The position numbers and the translations under genes are program-made. Below are positions 62,601 to 64,000 of a stretch of 64,000 nt of DNA, one piece after another. The notes beneath the pieces were generated by a model. It had not been told where the DNA came from. It did not search any database and saw only the letters and a list, made by a program, of their open reading frames with translations. Location: NCBI GenBank assembly GCA_963978905.1, contig OZ022260.1, forward strand, positions 41,476,259-41,540,258. The letters are read 5' to 3'. The DNA is from Trichostrongylus colubriformis. Lineage: Eukaryota > Nematoda > Chromadorea > Rhabditida > Trichostrongylidae. The first letter of the stretch is position 1. The number at the start of each line of letters is the position of its first letter.

Positions 62601-62659
62601 GTATCTTCAACAAATTCAAGAACTGGAAAAAGGGAGCAACACCCCGAATACAGACATAA
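14562..62659 (+). CDS. RGK-family (Rad/Gem/Rem-like) small GTPase, 12 coding exons, 442 aa
   Basis: Seen: exons 14562-14671, 50519-50680, 52656-52766, 55436-55533, 55592-55758, 57558-57651, 57720-57793, 60917-61015, 61155-61248, 61648-61790, 61852-61942, 62574-62659. They total 1329 nt; all junctions are GT-AG and every phase agrees. The protein has a 216-residue basic and Ser-rich N-terminus, P-loop GDTGTGKSS (221-229), FVIVYS strand (285-290), NKAD (323-326) and SVALDHDVDDLL (353-364), and ends with a basic tail lacking CAAX. Family knowledge: the ALHHNVDEL-type G5 region, unconventional switch region and N/C extensions define RGK proteins, which bind calcium-channel beta subunits and inhibit voltage-gated calcium channels at the plasma membrane; 14-3-3 and calmodulin contacts are also known. 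Inference: this is the nematode RGK orthologue. The canonical DxxG (G3) is not recognisable (LIFFESDM, 265-272). The start is the first ATG after a CATTCAG acceptor; upstream exons or another first exon are possible. Confidence 0.88.
14925..14988 (+). repeat. two-copy 32-bp tandem duplication
   Basis: Unit ATACTATAACCTATAACCCA then GTAAAAAGTAGC is repeated once with a single A/G difference, 254 bp inside intron 1 from the exon 1 donor. Confidence 0.85.
16660..16832 (-). repeat. family-G repeat, reverse copy
   Basis: GCAGTCTATCCCAGCTAGTG, GAGAGAGAAGGAGGCTTTCG, TTTCTCTACTGTTACATTGC and CTGCCAAATTTATCCCTTC. Confidence 0.6.
17374..17640 (+). mobile_element. tRNA-derived SINE, diverged copy
   Basis: ACGGGGATCAAATCCTGCAT, GCCCGCCCAGGCCAAACAAG, CATCGGCTGGCTCCCACAAG and the ATTGATCAACGACAAAAACT tail. 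A second tail-like fragment (GCATGGCGCATCCCGTCCCA) follows at about 17760. Confidence 0.7.
19240..19392 (+). mobile_element. tRNA-derived SINE with internal deletion, preceded by poly-G
   Basis: GGAGGTGGTGTGGCACACAC, GGTGCGGGGATCAAATGTCG, then ACTCGTCTGG joined directly to TCAACGCCAAAAACTTGATC. The middle of the element is missing. Confidence 0.7.
19948..20020 (+). other. tRNA-like sequence (pseudo-tRNA or SINE head)
   Basis: TAGTATAATGGATTAGCATG resembles a D-arm/A box, and GCGGGTTCGAGTCCCGT is a good T-arm/B box. The acceptor stem (GGTCTTG vs CCTGTCTC) and anticodon stem-loop do not pair properly, so it is not called as a functional tRNA. Confidence 0.4.
22184..22214 (+). repeat. GTT microsatellite
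   Basis: TGGTTGTGGTTGTTGTTGTTG followed by more TTG. Confidence 0.8.
23470..23785 (-). mobile_element. family B element, reverse orientation
   Basis: The order GAAACACGGAAAGGATCGAG, TTTTCGTGCCCAATATTG, GCGTCTCCTACCG and end TTTCCGTGGACGATTCCTC matches other copies in reverse. Confidence 0.6.
24810..24879. other. 12-bp perfect hairpin arms with 46-bp loop
   Basis: GGATTATGTGGA (24810-24821) and TCCACATAATCC (24868-24879). Confidence 0.7.
26560..26760 (+). repeat. pyrimidine-rich tract
   Basis: Long runs of T/C (CTTCCTCTTCTTTTTTCC, CATTTTTTTTTCTTTTTACC, CTTCCTTCTTTTTCG) with few purines. No gene was seen. Confidence 0.6.
27410..27600 (-). mobile_element. tRNA-derived SINE, reverse copy
   Basis: The complement reads GCGCGGGGATCAGATCCCGC, AGGCCAACCAGGTTCCATCC, GAGGATAAAAAACACC and TGGCTGGCCTTCGCAAG. 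Confidence 0.6.
28835..29215 (+). repeat. family-G repeat, longest copy
   Basis: The 5' part matches 345-607. The 3' part (GGGATAAATTTGGCAGAATG, CATGTAACAGTAGAGAAAGG, AACTAGCTGGGGTAGACTGC) matches 16660-16832 in reverse. No TIR was identified. Confidence 0.6.
29438..29515 (+). other. possible tRNA-like remnant
   Basis: GTGGTTCAATGGCTAGTGGC resembles an A box, and CAAGATCGAATCTTATTG a B box, with a T-run between them. It is degenerate and cannot fold as a tRNA. Confidence 0.25.
30656..31185 (+). CDS. candidate two-exon gene of unknown function nested in RGK intron 1 (157 aa)
   Basis: Exon 1 is 30656-30789: ATG in context GAACCATGG with an in-frame stop just upstream. Exon 2 is 30846-31185. 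They are separated by a 56-bp intron with donor TTGG|GTATAA and acceptor CTATATTTAG, and the phases match (2 to 2). It would encode MAYAKSTERIKEVFVISPPD, then RFEKMGSVFIANSLG, and in exon 2 EQWRFFGEYFATAHVSTATY and FGMEHSNFIGLFSPTLSHNP. No signal peptide, membrane segment or known domain is recognised. An AATAAA occurs near 31507. The intron size is typical of nematodes. The open frames alone are within chance length, so this is a hypothesis rather than a firm gene. Confidence 0.33.
33049..33218 (+). pseudogene. short open segment resembling a nuclear-receptor second zinc finger
   Basis: After a CTCGTTTTAG acceptor-like site the frame reads AGMCVNDFAVFCHKNRMNVC, then KACRINRYLCKDGF. The spacing C-x15-C-x2-C followed by R agrees with the second zinc module of nuclear receptors, but the cysteine expected after x5 is displaced. 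No first finger (CxxCGD...CxxCxxFFRR) was found upstream. It could be a degraded fragment or chance. Confidence 0.2.
35282..35591. mobile_element. long-TIR element, family B, near-complete (310 bp)
   Basis: Arms of about 110 bp: GGAATCGTGCACG...GCAAAGTTCCATGCGAAAAT against the right half (TTTTGCGTGAAACTTTGCAT...CGTGCACGATTCC). A poly-G run of 12 lies in the centre. Confidence 0.75.
38092..38484 (-). CDS. unassigned 130-codon open frame in intron 1
   Basis: It reads RIYGESDMLIDRRNLPNESP, and downstream LLYILGSLTNMTFFLNIQII. A strong acceptor-like TTTTTTTCAG lies inside it near 38335, so it may not be read through. No family is recognised and no ATG lies at its first codon. Confidence 0.13.
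   Translation of the reverse strand: MQRIYGESDMLIDRRNLPNESPLPTVRLEGDMCPIFELPVIWSRFSSIFFSAIFYREMCCTSLLYILGSLTNMTFFLNIQIIAFVVNELLHPSKSSVIKYSLRVQSHRCLRVWSTDTRLSFLEVKEFQLS
39164..39610. mobile_element. long-TIR element, family B
   Basis: The left arm is GGATCGTCCACGAAATTTCACG, the right arm TTTTTCCGTGGACGACTCC. It is the fullest internal copy for comparison with 1133-1843. Confidence 0.7.
41766..41989. mobile_element. diverged relative of the Mutator-like MITE
   Basis: The arms GGTGTGTTCCATTAGGACAG and complement (ATTTTCTGTCCTAACGGCAC) form the TIR. The interior shares GGCGTGCGACG and GTTGGGTCCTGAAG...GGACCCAA with copies A-C. It is a separate subfamily. Confidence 0.65.
42302..42486. mobile_element. 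Harbinger-like MITE, diverged copy
   Basis: The ends TCCGCCGTCAGACTTCG / CGAGGTCTGACACGACG match the 56128 element. The interior is rich in GCGATTTTGC / GCAAAATC words. Confidence 0.6.
42738..42766 (+). CDS. possible alternative first coding exon of the RGK-like gene
   Basis: ATG plus nine codons (MPFSFHRSI) is followed by the strong donor ATCAG|GTAAGC in phase 2, exactly the phase needed to enter exon 2 at 50519. The joined codon is AG+T (Ser). It is preceded by about 100 bp of CT-rich sequence that could be a TATA-less promoter. It would give a 415-residue isoform with a shorter N-terminus and a 7.75-kb first intron. Only sequence signals support this, and so short an exon could arise by chance. 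Confidence 0.35.
43638..44060. mobile_element. long-TIR element, family B
   Basis: The left arm is GGATTCGTCCACG...GCAAAGTTTCACGCGAAAAA; the right half is TTTTTCGCGTGAAGCTTTGC...CATAAATATC, with a degraded terminus. Confidence 0.7.
46893..47140 (-). repeat. family-C repeat
   Basis: CTTATTCTTTCGCTTATTCT, CACCATCATCATGAATAAAA, GACATCAAACGACAGTGG and GAAGCGTGCAGTTCGAGGTG match the reverse of 54748-54990. Confidence 0.6.
49757..49792 (+). repeat. TTAAATCAAA tandem repeat
   Basis: ATTAAATCAAATTAAATCAA is followed by ATTATATTT; the unit is about 10 bp. Confidence 0.7.
50519..50680 (+). CDS. RGK-like GTPase, exon 2 (residues 37-91)
   Basis: The acceptor is TTATTTCAG and the donor GCACAG|GTTTGA; the phase is 2 in and 2 out. 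It encodes a very basic segment with RSQSFKHRPRP, KKATIEDVPNERRRST and RRCSLVHR. RRRST and RRCS are plausible basophilic-kinase or 14-3-3-type sites (inference). Confidence 0.8.
50985..51352 (-). mobile_element. family B element, reverse orientation, in RGK intron 2
   Basis: GTGCCCAATGTTGCTTTACT, CGTCCCTAACCACGTGGCCG and GTGTGAAACTATGCATGCGC match the complement of 39230-39450. Confidence 0.6.
51705..51895 (+). mobile_element. tRNA-derived SINE, strongly diverged, in RGK intron 2
   Basis: GGGGCCAATTGGACTTCC, GGATAAAAACGTTAACGCTC, CACTGGTTGGCACC, CGTTGTATAGACG and GCATGGCGCATCTCAAAAAA follow the SINE order. Confidence 0.45.
52656..52766 (+). CDS. RGK-like GTPase, exon 3 (residues 91-128)
   Basis: The acceptor is TAGCTTCTCAG and the donor TAAACG|GTAAGA; it is 111 nt, symmetric phase 2-2, and could therefore be skipped without a frameshift. 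It encodes EPRTDVWPEPKPALEFGTDE followed by KFLKLPSSDEYKR. Both other frames contain stops, which supports this reading. Confidence 0.8.
53316..53601. repeat. hairpin plus direct repeat block in RGK intron 3
   Basis: GCGAAAATTGGACCAATC (53316-53333) pairs imperfectly with GATTAGTCGAATTTTCGC (53360-53377). The same GAAGCGAAAATTCGACC word recurs directly at 53585-53602. Confidence 0.6.
54303..54743. mobile_element. inverted-repeat element rich in GATACGC/GATGCGC words, RGK intron 3
   Basis: GCTGCGTTCATACGCGACTG at the left mirrors CAGTTGGCTATGAACGTAGC at the right. Between 54590 and 54700 short CGATACGC / CGATGCGC words recur at irregular spacing. A related fragment lies at 56500-56560. Confidence 0.55.
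54748..54990 (+). repeat. family-C repeat in RGK intron 3
   Basis: It contains CTTCACCTCGAACTGCACGC, GTTTGATGTCGTGTATGG, CATTCATGATGATGTTGAAC and AATAAGCGAAAGAGTGAG. Confidence 0.6.
55076..55300. mobile_element. Mutator-like MITE (copy C), in RGK intron 3
   Basis: It has the same interior as copies A and B (GATTTCGCACGACGACGAGC, GTCGCGGTAGTTGGGTCT, TGCGACATGCCGCGGTGCGA). The flanks are CCTCCCGG on both sides (8 bp exact). It ends 135 bp upstream of exon 4. Confidence 0.8.
55436..55533 (+). CDS. RGK-like GTPase, exon 4 (residues 128-161)
   Basis: The acceptor is TCTATTTCAG and the donor AAGG|GTAATT. It encodes VRQFRIDEKGAVVSRGDSFR followed by RKRS. As far as I recall, a closely similar KG-V-RGDSFRRRRS segment precedes the G domain in insect RGK proteins. 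If so, this motif is conserved outside the GTPase fold and helps the family call. Confidence 0.85.
55592..55758 (+). CDS. RGK-like GTPase, exon 5 (residues 161-216)
   Basis: It follows a 58-bp intron; the acceptor is AATTTAG and the donor TACAAG|GTTTGA. It encodes a low-complexity Ser/Asp/Ala linker (SGSDSARGSRSESVSSSEDS) ending HRTYK, the first beta-strand residues before the P-loop. Confidence 0.85.
56128..56281. mobile_element. Harbinger-like MITE (154 bp) in RGK intron 5
   Basis: TIRs GGCCGCCGTCAGACTTCGCG / complement TCGCGAAGTCTGACAGCGGCC, flanked by TAA on both sides (56125-56127, 56282-56284). A TAA/TWA target duplication is typical of PIF/Harbinger. The interior is a run of TTTGCGATT-like repeats. 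Confidence 0.75.
57558..57651 (+). CDS. RGK-like GTPase, exon 6 (P-loop, residues 217-248)
   Basis: The acceptor is TTGTTTTCAG and the donor GAAATCC|GTGCGT. It encodes INVVGDTGTGKSSLIGQLIT, a clear GxxxxGKS/T nucleotide-binding loop, then the region equivalent to switch I without an obvious canonical Thr. Confidence 0.92.
57720..57793 (+). CDS. RGK-like GTPase, exon 7 (switch region, residues 248-272)
   Basis: It follows a 68-bp intron; the acceptor is TCTCTTTCAG and the donor GATATG|GTGAGT. It encodes DYENTVSICIGGQELDLIFF followed by ESDM. The Ras DxxG motif is absent here, as expected for RGK proteins, whose G3 region is divergent. Confidence 0.9.
58201..58668. mobile_element. TA-flanked non-autonomous element (468 bp)
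   Basis: The left end CAGTAGCGCTCAAGTCTTCG mirrors the right end CGAAGACTTTCGAGCGCTAC-TCTG. TA dinucleotides flank both sides (58199-58200, 58669-58670). The inner arms share AACTTTTTTG/CAAAAAAGTT. There is no coding frame. It sits only 10 bp from the Tc1-type element at 58679. Confidence 0.8.
58679..60248 (+). mobile_element. Tc1/mariner-superfamily element with IR/DR-type ends (1570 bp), inactive
   Basis: Outer terminal repeats CAGTGCGTTTCATAATTATA / complement are flanked by TA (58677-58678, 60249-60250). Each end carries a second inner copy of GTTTCATAATTATAAGGTCA (58859-58882 and 60045-60068), about 180 bp inside, a typical IR/DR arrangement. The interior has fragments such as FSDSKVQF and NSDGIIRMQG that recall the Tc1/Tc3 FSDE-KFNLDGPDG block, but stops interrupt all frames. 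It lies in intron 7 of the RGK gene. Confidence 0.85.
60374..60668 (+). mobile_element. tRNA-derived SINE, full-length copy in RGK intron 7
   Basis: It aligns end to end with 63716-64000: CGGCGGAAGTGGTGTAGTGA, GGGGACCAAATCCCGCATCA, GCACCAGACTTGTCTGAGAG, ACGCCAAAAACTTTATTC. It lies 248 bp upstream of exon 8. Confidence 0.8.
60917..61015 (+). CDS. RGK-like GTPase, exon 8 (residues 273-305)
   Basis: The acceptor is TTCATTTCAG and the donor ATTGAG|GTAGCT; phase 0-0. It encodes SAPTWISDEMDAFVIVYSID followed by SRRSWKQATMAIE, matching the DAYVIVYS beta-strand and following helix of RGK/Ras folds. Confidence 0.9.
61155..61248 (+). CDS. RGK-like GTPase, exon 9 (G4, residues 306-337)
   Basis: The acceptor is GTTTTTCAG and the donor AAGAGTG|GTGCGT. 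It encodes SPILVAGNKADLERKRTVTK; NKAD (323-326) is the guanine-specificity motif, with Ala where vertebrate RGKs have Ser. Confidence 0.92.
61648..61790 (+). CDS. RGK-like GTPase, exon 10 (G5, residues 337-384)
   Basis: The acceptor is TCGTTTTCAG and the donor GAACAG|GTAATG. It encodes EVRAAAAHFGFENLEISVAL, DHDVDDLLVSLVAELKEAY and a short acidic end. This matches the RGK ETSAALHHNVDELFEGVVRQ-type region well and is the strongest subfamily signature. Confidence 0.92.
61852..61942 (+). CDS. RGK-like GTPase, exon 11 (residues 385-415)
   Basis: It follows a 61-bp intron; the acceptor is GTTCTTTCAG and the donor AATGCAG|GTACTG. It encodes FSAAIRRYSQRKKKAAPED, a basic C-terminal extension (RRYSQRKKK) such as RGK proteins use for membrane lipid and calmodulin binding (family knowledge). 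Confidence 0.85.
62214..62352. mobile_element. short inverted-repeat element in RGK intron 11
   Basis: ATTCATACTTGGCGACGCGA at the left mirrors GCGTCGTTAAGTATAAAT at the right, continuing as TCGCAATCGACGC / GCGTAGATTG. It is a MITE of uncertain family. Confidence 0.55.
62574..62659 (+). CDS. RGK-like GTPase, exon 12 and stop (residues 415-442)
   Basis: The acceptor is TCTTTTTCCAG. The phase inherited from exon 11 gives GKCSVLSPSCIFNKFKNWKK then GATPRIQT and TAA. The amphipathic, basic, aromatic FNKFKNWKKG resembles a membrane or calmodulin-binding segment. No CAAX box and no vertebrate-type CHDLSVL end are present. Another frame across this exon is also open to 62714, but the splice phase does not support it. 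Confidence 0.75.
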
Positions 62660-62978
62660 AATTGCATTGTATCATTATGATTACGAAATTTCATATACTG
62701 GTAGCTTACAGTAATTTCTAGCCATGATATCATAAACCGGCCAAACACAGGTAAGAGTGAGTGGCTATGATTGATGTGCCAAGGGGCTTCTAGAAAGAGT
62801 ATTCAACATTTGTTCGCGTATCGACTTAATTCTCGAAAATTTATACTATACACGCTTTGCGCCCTGGTGTGGATCACGACACTCGAATTGGGTCAGGTTG
62901 CTAGAGTTCCCGCAGTGTGTAGTTAAAAAGAGAGACCGAGTACGAGTGACTTAGCCTACATTTTTCGTACTGTCATCA

Positions 62979-63251
62979 ATGTTGACGCTATCAACTGCGA
63001 CGCGCATGCACGTACATGAGTCCCTCGATGTGGTTGGGAAGGAGCCACTGCGACGTAGCGCCACCGCAATTTTCGACTCGATTTCTGTTGAGGATTTGCC
63101 GCGCGCTCCTCAATTTGAGACTTCGCTGCTACACCGGCTCTCACTGCGATGCACTCAGGTCTCAACCGTGTCGGACTTTGTCACCCACATCACGTATCCG
63201 GATGTACAACCTTTGTATCTTGGCTCAATATTCTCTGTGCTTCCTACTTAA
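62979..63251 (+). CDS. unassigned 90-codon ATG open frame 3' of the RGK gene
   Basis: It begins MLTLSTATRMHVHESLDVVG and ends with TAA. The base composition is more GC-rich than the flanks, and residues such as DSISVEDLPRAPQFETSLLH look coding-like. No splice from the RGK exons enters it in frame: exon 11 to a TTAG acceptor at about 62953 gives an early stop. It could be a separate small gene, a pseudogene or chance. Confidence 0.2.
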   Translation: MLTLSTATRMHVHESLDVVGKEPLRRSATAIFDSISVEDLPRAPQFETSLLHRLSLRCTQVSTVSDFVTHITYPDVQPLYLGSIFSVLPT

Positions 63252-63275
63252 AGTGTTTTTGGCCAGGTCATCGAA

Positions 63276-63281
63276 ATAAAT
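63276..63281 (+). terminator. candidate poly(A) signal AATAAA (proximal)
   Basis: A canonical hexamer 617 bp after the RGK stop codon. No strong GT-rich element is evident immediately downstream. Confidence 0.3.
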
Positions 63282-63483
63282 AGCTCCTGCTTAAGCGCTT
63301 TTGAGTTCTTTACACATATTTCTTGTGATGCTGTCATTTTGTGCCAAGTATCTGTTCGATTACTTATTGCCGATCTGTGCCATTGTATCTATTTGAAGTT
63401 CACTATGAATTTTACTTCATGCATCAATACCCGACTTATGTTTTCATTGTGTTTACAACCGCTCGACGGGAAACTTCACAGTT

Positions 63484-63489
63484 AATAAA
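63484..63489 (+). terminator. candidate poly(A) signal AATAAA (distal)
   Basis: A canonical hexamer followed within about 20-35 bp by a T/GT-rich stretch, the usual downstream element. This makes it the better 3' end candidate for the RGK-like gene. Confidence 0.5.
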
Positions 63490-63715
63490 GAGACCCATTT
63501 GAAGGTTTTTGTTTGGTGTGGCATTGTGAAAGTTACGCAGAACTTTTTAAGTTCATACTGAATCGTGCAGGTGATTGGATGAGATGGGAAGTGTTTCTGT
63601 GTAGTGGTTCTCGGGACAATCTAGTGACAGGGTACGCCGTGCACCGGGAGTCGAGGATTCCTCAACAGGGGGTCGAAATCTTAATTTTCAATAATCAGGT
63701 GAGATGGGCGGAGGT

Positions 63716-64000
63716 GGTGTAGTGACAGGTGGCGCGCACCCCACTCTCATGGTGCGGGGATCAAATCCCGCATCAACGCCCGCCCGGGCCAACCATGCCT
63801 TCCATCCCTCCGGGGTCGGTAAATTGGTACCGGACTCGTCTGGGAGGATAAAAGCATTAACTTGTACATCGGCTGGCCACTGCAAGTCATTGTATAGGCC
63901 ACATCACATTCACCAGCCATCACGATTCTGAATGGAACTGGAATGTGCAGCGCATCCCCAGAAGGGGATTGATTAACGCCAAAAACTTTATCTTTAAAAA
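63716..64000 (+). mobile_element. tRNA-derived SINE, intact copy cut by window end
   Basis: The head GGCGGAGGTGGTGTAGTGAC resembles a Pol III A box and GCGGGGATCAAATCCCGC a B box. The body contains CCCTCCGGGGTCGGTAAATT and GACTCGTCTGGGAGGATAAA, and the tail AACGCCAAAAACTTTATC. The 5' and 3' parts of the head can pair (GGGCGG / CCGCCC). It is the least diverged copy here. Confidence 0.8.

Larger units (their letters stand above)
62660..63505 (+). other. putative 3' UTR region of the RGK-like gene
   Basis: It runs from the stop codon to just past the second AATAAA. It includes an unassigned 90-codon open frame (62979-63251), whose status is unclear. A GT-rich stretch (TTTTTGTTTGGTGTGG) follows the second poly(A) signal. 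Confidence 0.4.

Noticed and set aside
62451..62714. Alternative open frame through RGK exon 12 (ENARFSRHPVSS...)
   Set aside because: The phase inherited from exon 11 selects the other frame; no alternative donor restores this one.

Overview
This window looks like nuclear DNA of a nematode, most likely a strongylid and probably hookworm-like (Ancylostoma/Necator type). The visible reasons are a mix of very short (56-68 bp) and very long introns, the TTTTCAG consensus at almost every 3' splice site, many Tc1/mariner-type elements and short inverted-repeat elements, and an abundant tRNA-derived SINE. The hookworm assignment is an inference; I could not run a search.

One gene is convincing. 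It is a plus-strand, 12-exon gene for an RGK-type (Rad/Gem/Rem-like) small GTPase, coding from about 14562 to 62659 (442 residues). Every junction uses GT-AG and all phases agree. Exon 1 (14562-14671) is followed by a 35.8-kb intron. Exons 2-3 (50519-52766) encode a basic, Ser/Pro-rich N-terminal extension, exons 4-5 a conserved-looking Arg-rich motif and a Ser-rich linker, exons 6-10 the GTPase fold, and exons 11-12 a basic C-terminus without a CAAX box. A phase-compatible alternative first exon lies at 42738-42766. Two AATAAA signals at 63276 and 63484 fit its 3' end.

The other 97 percent is intron or intergenic sequence filled with repeats. Layout: 1-14561, upstream sequence with a degraded mariner (5805-6671), a perfect-TIR MITE (3383-3526), a poly-G MITE and several nested MITEs. 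14672-50518, the giant intron, with SINEs, long-TIR elements and one weak candidate nested gene (30656-31185). 50519-62659, the compact 3' part of the gene; its introns carry a Tc1-type element beside a second TA-flanked element (58201-60248), a Harbinger-like MITE, a Mutator-like MITE and SINE copies. 62660-64000, the 3' region and a SINE copy running off the window.

No rRNA gene, canonical tRNA gene, CRISPR array or bacterial-type operon was seen. Outside the RGK gene, open frames of 60-166 codons are no longer than expected by chance in 64 kb, and most are not reported as genes.
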